DNA from: Brachybacterium timonense
GTDB taxonomy: Bacteria; Actinomycetota; Actinomycetes; Actinomycetales; Dermabacteraceae
Length of the DNA: 64,000 nucleotides
Direction of reading: 5' to 3'
Assembly (NCBI RefSeq): GCF_900258505.1
Contig: NZ_LT984895.1
Location: 1,145,952-1,209,951, forward strand
How positions within the stretch are numbered: the first letter of the stretch is position 1; each line of letters starts with the position of its first letter. Below the pieces are notes generated by a model. It was not told the origin of the DNA, did not search any database, and saw nothing but the letters and a program-made list of their open reading frames with translations. A program made the translations under genes and the position numbers. Positions 1-7,476 of this stretch are shown piece by piece.

Positions 1-405
1 ATTCCGCCCGTCGTTCTCGATGATGTCCACGAGGACGGTCGCGAGGAACGCGGCGAACGCCAGCACCAGCAGCAGCGCTTCGAGGATGCGCAGGGGCATC
101 TGCCGGGCGCCTTGCTCCGCCCGCGCGGCGGATTCCAGTTCATCGGGCATCGGGTCGATGCCCTCCTCGAGCGCCACTCGTCGTTCGGAGGCGACAAGGT
201 CGACGAACTCTTCCACGCCCAGTTCTCCGTCCCGGTCCCAGCCTGAGACATGTGCATAGGCTGCTCGGCGTTCGGGGCCGAGCCAGTCCGCCACCGCGAT
301 GGCGTGGGCGAGTGCTTTCTCTGGCGGTTCCAGATCGGAGGAGGCGGCAGCGCGCAGCCGAGCTACAACTCTGTCGCGCCCCAGCACGTTCACGAGCATG
401 CCCAT
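1..405 (-). CDS. Hypothetical membrane protein, 3'-truncated by the window edge
   Basis: An open frame of 135 codons runs from an ATG at 405 off the left edge. GGAGG stands about eight bases before the ATG, so the start is well supported. The visible part has a soluble, charged N-terminal region of about 100 residues containing WLGPERRAAYAHVSGWD and ASERRVALEEG. A hydrophobic segment follows (roughly residues 106-128, ILEALLLVLAFAAFLATVLV). The protein continues beyond the window. It is clearly related to the next gene upstream (start 1186), which shares the WLGPE...GWD...FV..LA.ERR.AL pattern. That makes a tandem duplicated family of small membrane proteins. No known family was recognised. 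Confidence 0.72.
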   Translation of the reverse strand, partial: MGMLVNVLGRDRVVARLRAAASSDLEPPEKALAHAIAVADWLGPERRAAYAHVSGWDRDGELGVEEFVDLVASERRVALEEGIDPMPDELESAARAEQGARQMPLRILEALLLVLAFAAFLATVLVDIIENDGRN

Positions 406-521
406 TGCTGTCCTCCAGAGTTGAGGGGGCTGATCCCGCCAGCGTATCGGGACGCGGGCTCGTCAGCTGCCGACGGTGTGAGTGCTCCGTCGTGTGATGC
501 CGCATCCGGTGGACGGATGTT

Positions 522-1186
522 CTAGGGCCAGCGCAGAAACCCGAGCTCCCGGGCCTGGGACGGGGTCAGGGCGGCGCGTCCCCGGGCGATCGACCGCACG
601 CGCCAATGCATGCGCAGCGCAGTGCCAACGCCACCGATGAACAGGAGTACGAGGCCGACGCCCGTCAACGGGAGGGTCTGACCGATGCTCGGCCCGTCGG
701 ACGAGCCGGAGACCACGATGATCAGAGTCATGAGGCCGCCAGAGAGAGCCGTGAATCCACCGCCGGTCAGCAGCAGGATGGGGCCGATGGTCGCGATGAT
801 GGCCCCGAGCGCCGGTTCATGCTGCAGGGGCGGTGTGGCCGGGATGCCATGGGCGATCCCGCGGCCTTGGCGAGCGGCCTCGGGCTTCGGGCGCTGAGGA
901 CCGGCTGCTCGAGAGCGCGGTCTCCGGCGTCGCCAGACGCCAGGAGCGCCGCCCTGCGCTCAGCGGCGAGCTGCTCGACGAACCGTTCCTCGTCGGCCGT
1001 GTCCCAGCCAGCCGCGGCGGCGCAGACGGACCGCAGCTCTGGGCCGAGCCACGTGGACAGCGCGGCGGCGTTGTCGCGCGCCATGGTGTCGGGACTCTGC
1101 GCAGAGGCCTTGCGGAGCTGCAGAAGGACGGGACGGACTACGGTGCCGTTCCTTCGAGGGGCGGCTGGTGTGTGCGACGCGGTCAT
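522..1186 (-). pseudogene. Paralogous membrane protein gene split by an apparent frameshift
   Basis: The gene starts at an ATG at 1186, with GGAGG eight bases upstream. Its first about 95 residues (WLGPELRSVCAAAAGWD, then LAAERRAALLASG) match the neighbouring gene that starts at 405. In that frame the hydrophobic part is missing and the frame ends at 767 in low-quality sequence. A different frame carries the expected membrane helices (GAIIATIGPILLLTGGGFTA and PLTGVGLVLLFIGGVGTAL) down to a stop at 522. Joining the two frames somewhere around 860-950 gives a protein of about 220 residues with a cytoplasmic head and two to three helices. The break may be a real mutation or a one-base sequence error. 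Two separate genes are possible but less likely, because the second frame has no good start. Confidence 0.6.
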
Positions 1187-1273
1187 GGGATCTCGCCTCC
1201 GGGGCCGTGATATCGCGCCAAGCCTAGTGAACATACAGCGGGTGCACTGCTGGTGCCGGGCGATACTGGGTCG

Positions 1274-3061
1274 ATGACCTCCCGCAGCGCGACCCGCCAG
1301 CATCCCGCCGACGAACGCCGCGCGCGGGTCGCGGTCGTCGGCATGGGGCCGCGCGGCACTGCGGTGCTGGAGCGGCTCGTGGCCGCCTCCTCCACGTCGA
1401 CCTGGCAGGGCCAGGTCGACGTCCACATCATCGATCCGCACGTCGGCCTCGGCGGCGCCGTGTGGCGGTACGACCAGTCGCCTGTGCTTTTGATGAACAC
1501 CGCGACCAGCCAGACCACCCAGTATCCCGATGAGAGCTGCCACCCGATCCTCCCGGTGCCGCACCGAGAGACCCTCGCTGACCATGCCGCGGTGGCAGGC
1601 ATCGCCGCTGCTGAGTGCGCGCCACGAGCCGCCTTCGGTCGCTACCTCGCTCACGTTCTCGAGCAGGCCGAGCACGAGGCCGACCCGACGCGGCTGCGCA
1701 TCCATCGCCACAGCAGCGAGGTGATCGACGCGACCGGCGATGCCGACGGCTCACAGTTGCTACTCCTTGCCGACGGGACCCGCCTGTCCGTCGACGCCGC
1801 CGCCTTCGCCCTGGGGCACCTGCCCACCGCCCACGGGCCGCGCTCTCGCCAGTACGCGGAAGCTGCGCGGCGCCACGGCCTCGTGCACATCGGACCCGCC
1901 AACCCTCTCGACGTCGACTACACGAGTCTGCTCGGTCGTGAGCGCATCGCCGTGCAGGGGCTGGGCCTGAACTTCTACGACGCGATCGGCATGCTCACCC
2001 ACGTGGCCGGCGGCCGCTTCGTACCGGATACATCCGCCCCCAGCGGTCTGCGCTACCTGCCCGGCGGCAGTGAGCCGACGCTGCTGGTGGGCTCGCGCTC
2101 CGGCATGCTCTACCGGCCCAAGCCTGAGCTGCCCGGCATATTGCCCGAGCCGTACACGCCGCAGGTCCTCACCGGTGAGCGCGTCATGGACCTCGCTGTG
2201 CGTGCCGACGGCGTGGATCATCACCGTGATGTGCGGCCCCTGATGGTCGCCGAGCTGTCTCGTGCGCTCACCCAGGCCGGGCACCACAAGCTGGCCGAAG
2301 AGCAGACGTTGATGGCCCTGCTGTACCCCCACGGCCGCGGCGGTGGCGCTGTGCCTGATGCGCATGCGATGAGTGTCGACGTGCTGCAGCAGGCGCTCGA
2401 GGCCAGCGCCGGCACCCCGGACCGGCCCGGGCCCGATCCGGCCTGGCTGCTGATCTTCCGTGTGCTCACCGCCCTGCGTATCCAGATCAATCGCCTGGCG
2501 GGACTCGGCGCCTACACCACCGACTCGCTCGTCGCTGACGTCGACGGTCAGCTGAAGAACGCCTTCGCCTCGTGGGCCTCCGGACCGCCCGTGCTGCGGG
2601 TGAGGCAGGTGCTCGCGCTCGCCGAGGCCGGTCTGCTCGAATTCACCGGCCCCGGTATGCGCCTGGAGATCGATGATGAGAAGGGATGCTTCCTCGCCGG
2701 GGCAGGGGAGCGGCGCCTGTCCTGTGACGGCCTGCTGGAGGCACACTTGCCGCCGGTGGACCTCTCCGGTTCGGCGAGTCCGCTGCTGCGTGCGTGGAGG
2801 GAACGCCGCGAGATTCGGCGCGATCACTGGGACGCGCGTGGGCCCCGACAGGTCGCCACCGGATCGATCGCCGTGGACGGTCTGTACGCCCCGATCGGGG
2901 CCGACGGGCGGGTGTACGAGCGCCGCCTGATGCTCGGGGTTCCCGTCTCCACAGCGCAGCCCGGTTCGCAGATCTCGGCCCAGCCCGGCACCGGTGCGCA
3001 GCTCCTGGTCAACGCAGAAGCGGTTGCCGTGCGGCTCGCCCATGCCGCCGGGGTCCTCTGA
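1274..3061 (+). CDS. FAD/NAD(P)-binding protein (NAD_binding_9-type flavoprotein)
   Basis: The product has 595 residues. Near its N-terminus it has a dinucleotide-binding Rossmann motif (VAVVGMGPRGTAVLERL, glycines of GxGxxG). A second glycine-rich turn (VQGLGLNFYDAIGML) lies around residue 225. This arrangement is typical of the PF13454 type of FAD-NAD(P)-binding proteins, which resemble N-hydroxylating monooxygenases. The substrate cannot be told from the sequence. I chose the ATG at 1274 because it starts the conserved-looking N-terminal region; an ATG 21 bases upstream is in frame but adds only a short unconserved tail. No strong ribosome site is visible. It is divergent from the gene starting at 1186, and a hairpin terminator follows it. 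Confidence 0.78.
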   Translation: MTSRSATRQHPADERRARVAVVGMGPRGTAVLERLVAASSTSTWQGQVDVHIIDPHVGLGGAVWRYDQSPVLLMNTATSQTTQYPDESCHPILPVPHRETLADHAAVAGIAAAECAPRAAFGRYLAHVLEQAEHEADPTRLRIHRHSSEVIDATGDADGSQLLLLADGTRLSVDAAAFALGHLPTAHGPRSRQYAEAARRHGLVHIGPANPLDVDYTSLLGRERIAVQGLGLNFYDAIGMLTHVAGGRFVPDTSAPSGLRYLPGGSEPTLLVGSRSGMLYRPKPELPGILPEPYTPQVLTGERVMDLAVRADGVDHHRDVRPLMVAELSRALTQAGHHKLAEEQTLMALLYPHGRGGGAVPDAHAMSVDVLQQALEASAGTPDRPGPDPAWLLIFRVLTALRIQINRLAGLGAYTTDSLVADVDGQLKNAFASWASGPPVLRVRQVLALAEAGLLEFTGPGMRLEIDDEKGCFLAGAGERRLSCDGLLEAHLPPVDLSGSASPLLRAWRERREIRRDHWDARGPRQVATGSIAVDGLYAPIGADGRVYERRLMLGVPVSTAQPGSQISAQPGTGAQLLVNAEAVAVRLAHAAGVL

Positions 3062-3093
3062 GGTCAGCCTCGGGAGCGCCGCCGGAGCACGAC

Positions 3094-3120
3094 AGAGCCC
3101 GCCCCAGCGGGACGGGCTCT
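3094..3120. terminator. Hairpin terminator between convergent genes
   Basis: AGAGCCCG and CGGGCTCT form an 8-bp stem, extended inward by CCC/GGG after one mismatch, with a short loop. It lies between the ends of the FAD-protein gene and the DUF3817 gene, so it can serve both strands. There is no clear T-run on either side. Confidence 0.65.
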
Positions 3121-3152
3121 CACGCAGGTCTGATGAGACCAGGCCAGCACGC

Positions 3153-3680
3153 TCACGCGAACCACTGGGTGGGTGGGCCCAGGCTCACCAGCACCGAGAA
3201 CACCACCGCGACCACCACGAGAGCAACCACACTGGACAGCACCGGACGGCGCAGCGCGATTGCGACGAGCGACTCGATCGGACCCGTCGGCTGATCCTCG
3301 CGCAGCCGCCAGGTAGAGCCGAGCAGGCCCCGACGCTCGGCCCACCGCTCGAAGGGGATCGTCAGGTACGGCACGATCGCGGAGCCCAGACCCAGCAGGA
3401 TCCGGCCCACGCCCCAGCGGCCATCGATGCCCACCAGCACCGTCACAACGCAGTAGGCGAGGAACACAAAACCGTGCAGGCCACCGCCGATCCGCACGCC
3501 GAGCTCCGTGACCTGCAGACCGTACTTCAGGACCATGCCGAAGATCAGCAGAGTCCAGGTGATCGTCTCGCCGAGTGCCAGCAGCCGGTACAGGCGGCGC
3601 GGCGCAGAGAACACGGAGCGGCGGGTGCGGGCGTCCGACGGCGCTGAGGCCGCGGCGGACGGGGCAGGGGAGGTCGTCAT
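3153..3680 (-). CDS. DUF3817 family membrane protein
   Basis: This 175-residue protein has four predicted membrane segments between about residues 40 and 170. It includes the family-typical N-terminal core (LYRLLALGETITWTLLIFGM) and the loop GGGLHGFVFLAYCVV. DUF3817 proteins are actinobacterial integral membrane proteins of unknown function, and the same fold occurs as an extension in some transporters. I use the ATG at 3680 (MTTSPAPS); a longer frame reaches 3791 but would run through the 5' region of the divergent dapE gene and adds no membrane segment. The C-terminus ends just after the last helix (VVALVVVAVVFSVLVSL). Confidence 0.83.
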   Translation of the reverse strand: MTTSPAPSAAASAPSDARTRRSVFSAPRRLYRLLALGETITWTLLIFGMVLKYGLQVTELGVRIGGGLHGFVFLAYCVVTVLVGIDGRWGVGRILLGLGSAIVPYLTIPFERWAERRGLLGSTWRLREDQPTGPIESLVAIALRRPVLSSVVALVVVAVVFSVLVSLGPPTQWFA

Positions 3681-3760
3681 GCCTCTATCCTGCCCAGCGT
3701 GCCTGGAGATCGCCTCCATCGAACGATGGATCCTGCTCACAGCGGTGCCATGATGGACGC

Positions 3761-4888
3761 ATGAGCTCCGCACCCCATCCCGCAGCAGCACTGGAACCCC
3801 ACGCCGACATCGTCGACCTCACCGCGGCGATCGTCGACATCGAATCCGTCTCCGGGAACGAGCGGAGTCTGGCCGACGCCATCGAGCAGGCCCTGCGCAC
3901 CCATGGCAGCCACCTCGAGGTGATCCGCGACGGCGACACGATCATCGCCCGCACCCAGTACGGCCACGACTCGCGCGTGGTCATCGCCGGGCACCTCGAC
4001 ACCGTTCCTGTCGCCGACAACCTTCCCTCCTCCCGCCGCGAGGGCGAGCACGGCGAAGAGCTCGTCGGCCGTGGCACCTGCGACATGAAGGGCGGTGTCG
4101 CCGTCATGCTCGCCCTGGCCGTCCACGAGCACCGTGAGCCGCGCGACATCACCTGGATCTTCTACGACCACGAAGAAGTCGAGGCCACCAAGAACTCGCT
4201 CACCCGGATCGCGCGCGAGCACCCCGAATACCTCGCAGGTGACGTCGCGATCCTCGGCGAACCCACCTCCGGTGCTGTCGAAGGCGGATGCAAGGGCACC
4301 ATGAAACTCGAGGTCACCGCTCGCGGCATCGCCGCCCACTCAGCCCGCGACTGGGTGGGGGACAACGCCATCCACAAGCTCGCCCCCGTGCTGGAGCGTC
4401 TTGCCTCTTATGAGGCCCGCACCGCGGTCATCGACGGCCTTGAGTACTGCGAATGCCTCAACGTCGTGTCGATCAGCGGAGGCATCGCCGGCAACGTCAT
4501 CCCCGACCATGCGCAGGCACTGATCAACTATCGCTTCGCCCCTGACACCAGCTGCGCGCAGGCTGAGGCCCACGTGCGGGAGCTGCTGGACGGCCTCGAC
4601 GTGGAGATCGCCGTCGTGGACCAGGCCGAAGGTGCGTTGCCTGGCCTGGACACGCCCGCGGCGGCGGCCTTGCTCGCCGCACTCGGAGACAGCGTCGAGA
4701 TCCGCGCCAAACAGGGATGGACCGACGTCGCCCGCTTCAGCGCGCTCGGCACCCCGGCGATCAACTTCGGTCCTGGAGACCCGCTGCTGGCCCACACCGA
4801 GGACGAGCATGTCCCCGTCAGCGACCTGCGCGAGGTGCTCGCCGCACTCGGACGATTCCTCGGCAGCGCGGCTACGCTCAAGGCATGA
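3761..4888 (+). CDS. dapE: Succinyl-diaminopimelate desuccinylase
   Basis: The 375-residue M20-family zinc hydrolase removes succinate from N-succinyl-LL-2,6-diaminopimelate, the penultimate step in meso-diaminopimelate/lysine synthesis for peptidoglycan. Visible metal and catalytic motifs are IAGHLDTVPVAD (metal His plus Asp, about residue 80), GRGTCDMKGGVAVML (bridging Asp), YDHEEVE (catalytic and metal Glu), ILGEPTSG and the final metal His in LLAHTEDEHV. The central dimerisation domain includes GIAAHSARDWVG. The ATG at 3761 is the first good start after the divergent DUF3817 gene. No Shine-Dalgarno motif is obvious, so a leaderless or weakly initiated start is possible. Its stop overlaps the next gene's start (ATGA), suggesting translational coupling. 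Confidence 0.93.
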   Translation: MSSAPHPAAALEPHADIVDLTAAIVDIESVSGNERSLADAIEQALRTHGSHLEVIRDGDTIIARTQYGHDSRVVIAGHLDTVPVADNLPSSRREGEHGEELVGRGTCDMKGGVAVMLALAVHEHREPRDITWIFYDHEEVEATKNSLTRIAREHPEYLAGDVAILGEPTSGAVEGGCKGTMKLEVTARGIAAHSARDWVGDNAIHKLAPVLERLASYEARTAVIDGLEYCECLNVVSISGGIAGNVIPDHAQALINYRFAPDTSCAQAEAHVRELLDGLDVEIAVVDQAEGALPGLDTPAAAALLAALGDSVEIRAKQGWTDVARFSALGTPAINFGPGDPLLAHTEDEHVPVSDLREVLAALGRFLGSAATLKA

Positions 4889-5640
4889 GCGAGAACAACC
4901 ATCGCAGAGGCCACCGCAAAGGCCCCATCACGCTGCGCGGTGCGCAGCGGCCCGACCGCACCACCGACCAGCGTCTGCTGGAGGAGGACGCCCCCGGCGA
5001 CTGGGTGCACTCCGACCCGTGGCGGGTGCTGCGGATCCAGGCGGAGTTCGTCGAGGGCTTCGGCGCGCTCGCCGAACTGGGCCCGGCCATCTCGATCTTC
5101 GGCTCCGCCCGTCTACGTGAAGGCAGCGAACAGTACGAGCTCGCCCGCGAGATCGCCGCGGGCATCGTTGGCCTCGGGTATGCCGTGATCACCGGCGGCG
5201 GCCCCGGCATCATGGAGGCAGGCAACCGCGGCGCGAGCGACGCCGGCGGAGTCTCCGTGGGGCTCGGCATTGAGCTGCCCCATGAGCAGGGCATGAATGA
5301 GTTCGTGGATCTGGGCGTGGACTTCCGGTACTTCTTCGCCCGCAAGACCATGTTCGTGAAGTACTCCAGCGGTTTCGTCGTGATGCCCGGCGGGTTCGGC
5401 ACCATGGACGAGCTGTTCGAGGCGCTCTGCCTGATGCAGACCCACAAGATCACCATGTTCCCCGTGCTCCTTGTGGGCAGCCACTACTGGAACGGGCTGC
5501 TGGAGTGGATGCGCACGGCGATGGTCGAGGGCGGCATGATCAGCCCCGGTGATATCGACCTCGTGCGCGTTGTCGATACGGCGCAGGAAGCCATCGATGC
5601 ACTGCGCGAGGCTGCCGGGGACGTCAGCCCCCGACCATGA
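4885..5640 (+). CDS. LOG family protein (TIGR00730 Rossmann fold)
   Basis: The 251-residue protein has the signature MPGGFGTMDELFE at about residue 170 and the nucleotide-binding GGGPGIMEAGNRGA at about residue 105. Proteins of this fold include cytokinin riboside 5'-monophosphate phosphoribohydrolases; many bacterial members are annotated only as LOG-family proteins. The start overlaps the dapE stop by four bases and its own stop overlaps the start of the 56-residue membrane ORF. The three therefore look co-transcribed and translationally coupled. The dapE-LOG arrangement is also found in mycobacteria (Rv1202-Rv1205 region). A hydrolase acting on an AMP-like substrate is likely, but the physiological substrate is unknown. 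Confidence 0.88.
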   Translation: MSENNHRRGHRKGPITLRGAQRPDRTTDQRLLEEDAPGDWVHSDPWRVLRIQAEFVEGFGALAELGPAISIFGSARLREGSEQYELAREIAAGIVGLGYAVITGGGPGIMEAGNRGASDAGGVSVGLGIELPHEQGMNEFVDLGVDFRYFFARKTMFVKYSSGFVVMPGGFGTMDELFEALCLMQTHKITMFPVLLVGSHYWNGLLEWMRTAMVEGGMISPGDIDLVRVVDTAQEAIDALREAAGDVSPRP

Positions 5641-5807
5641 CAGCGGTCAGTGCGATGGTCCTGCTTCTCCTCGGGACCGCAGGTGTGGTGGCCGTGCTCG
5701 GCGTGCTCACCGCGCTCGGACGCGGCGGAGACGGCATCGACGTTCCGCCCCGGCCTCCCCGGACACGACGTCGGCACCGCGCCCGGACGCCCCGTCGTAG
5801 GACCTGA
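5637..5807 (+). CDS. Small single-helix membrane protein (DivIVA-like N-terminus only)
   Basis: The ATG at 5637 overlaps the LOG-gene stop (ATGA). The frame encodes 56 residues: an N-terminal helix (VLLLLGTAGVVAVLGVL), then GRGGDGIDVPPRPP and an arginine-rich tail, ending at a TGA at 5805-5807. In many actinobacteria the gene at this place encodes a membrane-anchored DivIVA-domain protein that begins with the same pattern (one helix, a GRGDG-like turn, then a PP motif). Here the coiled-coil part is absent. The start overlap and the membrane pattern make translation plausible. Whether it is a functional mini-protein or a decayed DivIVA-type gene is open. Confidence 0.6.
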   Translation: MTAVSAMVLLLLGTAGVVAVLGVLTALGRGGDGIDVPPRPPRTRRRHRARTPRRRT

Positions 5808-5888
5808 GATACTAGGGGAGTCCATGTGCTGGCCCGACCCTCGGTCGGGAGGGATGACCGGGGCCAGCGACACAACACAGGAGGCACC

Positions 5889-6059
5889 ATGGCTGCTATG
5901 AAGCCGCGCACAGGGGATGGACCGCTCGAGGTGGTCGAGGAAGGTCGCGCCATCATCATGCGCGTCCCGCTCGAGGGTGGCGGCCGCCTGGTCGTCGAGA
6001 TCAACGAGGACGAGGTGACGGCGCTGCGCGACGCTCTGGACGGTGTCCGGAAGGCCTGA
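5889..6059 (+). CDS. DUF3117 domain-containing protein
   Basis: This is a 56-residue protein (MAAMKPRTGDGPLEV...) with the full DUF3117 pattern: KPRTGDGPLEVVEEGR, then MRVPLEGGGRLVVE and the ending LRDAL. DUF3117 is a small, strongly conserved actinobacterial family of unknown role (Rv1211 in M. tuberculosis). A strong ribosome site (AGGAGG) stands six bases before the ATG at 5889, so longer in-frame starts upstream are rejected. A possible -10 element (GATACT) lies about 75 bases upstream, so the gene may have its own promoter. A strong hairpin follows at 6095. Confidence 0.93.
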   Translation: MAAMKPRTGDGPLEVVEEGRAIIMRVPLEGGGRLVVEINEDEVTALRDALDGVRKA

Positions 6060-6094
6060 CGCCTCTCGCACGGTCCGCACCGGCCTAGACAGGC

Positions 6095-6130
6095 ACGACC
6101 CCGCATCCGGGTTGCCCGGGGCGGGGTCGT
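6095..6130. terminator. Hairpin terminator between DUF3117 and methyltransferase genes
   Basis: ACGACCCCGC and GCGGGGTCGT form a perfect 10-bp stem with a 16-base loop. The position between two convergent genes suggests bidirectional termination. No long T-run follows. Confidence 0.75.
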
Positions 6131-6148
6131 TGCGTATCACATGGCGTT

Positions 6149-6802
6149 TCAGGGACGCAGCACAGCGGCGAGAACACCGTCACCGCTGCCGGTGAGCGCT
6201 GCGACCAGATCCTCTGACTCCTGGACCGAACGCAACAGAGCGCGCACCGACTGTGTGGTGGCGTCGCGGGCTGTCGGATCCGCCACCCGGTCGTGGTACA
6301 GCGCGTGGGGGAGCACCAGGACGCCCCCCGGCCGCAGCAGCCGGCGGGCATGGTCGAGCAGTTCCACGGCATGCGGCGCATGTGCCGGGAAACTCACCAG
6401 GTCGTAGGCGTGATCTGTGAGCCGACCGATAACATCACGCGGCTGACCCGCGATCGTGCGCACCCGGGCCGGCCGGATGCCGGCCTCGTTGAAGGCGAGC
6501 CGTGCCGCTCGCTGATTCTCGACCTCGGGGTCGATCGTCGTGAGCACACCGTCGGCCGCCATCCCAGCCAACAGATACAGGGATCCCACCCCGGAGCCGG
6601 TACCGATCTCAACGGCAGCGCGAGCCCCCACCGAGGCCGCGAGCAGACGCAGCACGGCGCCAGCGCCCGGCAGCACCGGATCGGCCCCCAGCTCGGCACC
6701 GCGCTCACGGGCCCGGGCGAGCACGCCGTCATCGGCGTACAGGGTCTGCTCGTCGATGAACTCCTCGCCAAAGGACCACCCGGCCACCTTGCCCGACACC
6801 AT
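6149..6802 (-). CDS. Class I SAM-dependent O-methyltransferase
   Basis: The 217-residue protein resembles the M. tuberculosis Rv1220c type of O-methyltransferase. The SAM-binding motif AVEIGTGSGVGSLYLLAGM lies at about residue 53, followed by the acidic LTTIDPEVE and later LLRPGGVLVLPHAL. The substrate is unknown; the related catechol-type family methylates small hydroxylated molecules, but that is not shown here. The start at 6802 (MVSGKVAGW) is preferred because AAGGAGG lies about ten bases upstream and the conserved sequence begins there. An in-frame ATG at 6868 is less likely. Divergent from tatB. Confidence 0.85.
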   Translation of the reverse strand: MVSGKVAGWSFGEEFIDEQTLYADDGVLARARERGAELGADPVLPGAGAVLRLLAASVGARAAVEIGTGSGVGSLYLLAGMAADGVLTTIDPEVENQRAARLAFNEAGIRPARVRTIAGQPRDVIGRLTDHAYDLVSFPAHAPHAVELLDHARRLLRPGGVLVLPHALYHDRVADPTARDATTQSVRALLRSVQESEDLVAALTGSGDGVLAAVLRP

Positions 6803-7038
6803 GTGCCACAGCCTCCTTCGGCCGCTGGGCGACCCTCGACGTTCACGCGGCCGCGAGCGCTCATGCACAGCAGCTGCACGGCCTCCGCGGATCCGAATAC
6901 CCAGAGTACGTCAGCTCGGGTCGCATACGGCGCGGCACCCAGGTGCGCTCTGCCATAATGGCCGCTGAGTCGGAGCGGATCAGGCTCCGCGAATGGACAC
7001 GAGACCGGCCCGGGTGCCGATGAGGACGGTGACGCTCT

Positions 7039-7461
7039 GTGAGCTTCATTCCCAGTGGCTGGGAGTTCTTCGTCCTGATCATCGTGTTCCTGCTCATCGT
7101 GGGTCCGCAGCGCATGCCGGAGTACACGCGCAATGTGATGCAGTGGGTGCGGCGCACGCGGCGCTGGGTGGAGGACTCCCGCGCCACGGTCGAGGACGAG
7201 ATGGGTATCGCCATCGACGACCTGCGTAAATACGACCCCCGTCAGTACGATCCGCGTCGTATCATCCGCGAGGCCTGGGGCGATACGAGCCTGGATGACC
7301 TGATGCCGTCCAAAGAGTCGATGACGGTCGCTGCAGGCGGAGCCGCTGCTGGCGGAGCCGCTGCCGCGTCTCGCAAGGTGTCCTCCAGCTCATCGAGCTC
7401 GACGAGCTCGAAGAAGGACGAGGGCCCTCAGCGGGCCCCCTTCGACCCCGAGGCCACCTGA
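7039..7461 (+). CDS. tatB: Sec-independent translocase TatB-like protein
   Basis: The 140-residue protein begins at a GTG and has a single N-terminal membrane helix (WEFFVLIIVFLLIV). This is followed by the family signature GPQRMPEYTRN, a variant of GPERLP, and an amphipathic basic helix (MQWVRRTRRWVEDSR). TatB recruits twin-arginine precursors to the TatABC translocon in the cytoplasmic membrane. The tail is low complexity: alanine/glycine, then a long serine run, then basic residues. A CATAAT box at about 6953-6958 could be the -10 element of its promoter. The placement next to mrp matches mycobacteria (tatB, Rv1224). TatA versus TatB cannot be fully separated by sequence, but the GP motif and context favour TatB. 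Confidence 0.8.
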   Translation: MSFIPSGWEFFVLIIVFLLIVGPQRMPEYTRNVMQWVRRTRRWVEDSRATVEDEMGIAIDDLRKYDPRQYDPRRIIREAWGDTSLDDLMPSKESMTVAAGGAAAGGAAAASRKVSSSSSSSTSSKKDEGPQRAPFDPEAT

Positions 7462-7476
7462 GGACAGCCCGAGGCG

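Noticed and set aside
184-260. EF-hand-like sequence GWDRDGELGVEEF in the first gene
   Set aside because: The first calcium ligand is Gly instead of Asp, and the related neighbouring gene lacks the pattern, so calcium binding is not supported.
1760-3043. Long antisense frame opposite the FAD-protein gene
   Set aside because: It is the usual GC-driven shadow, with no domain pattern and no ribosome site.
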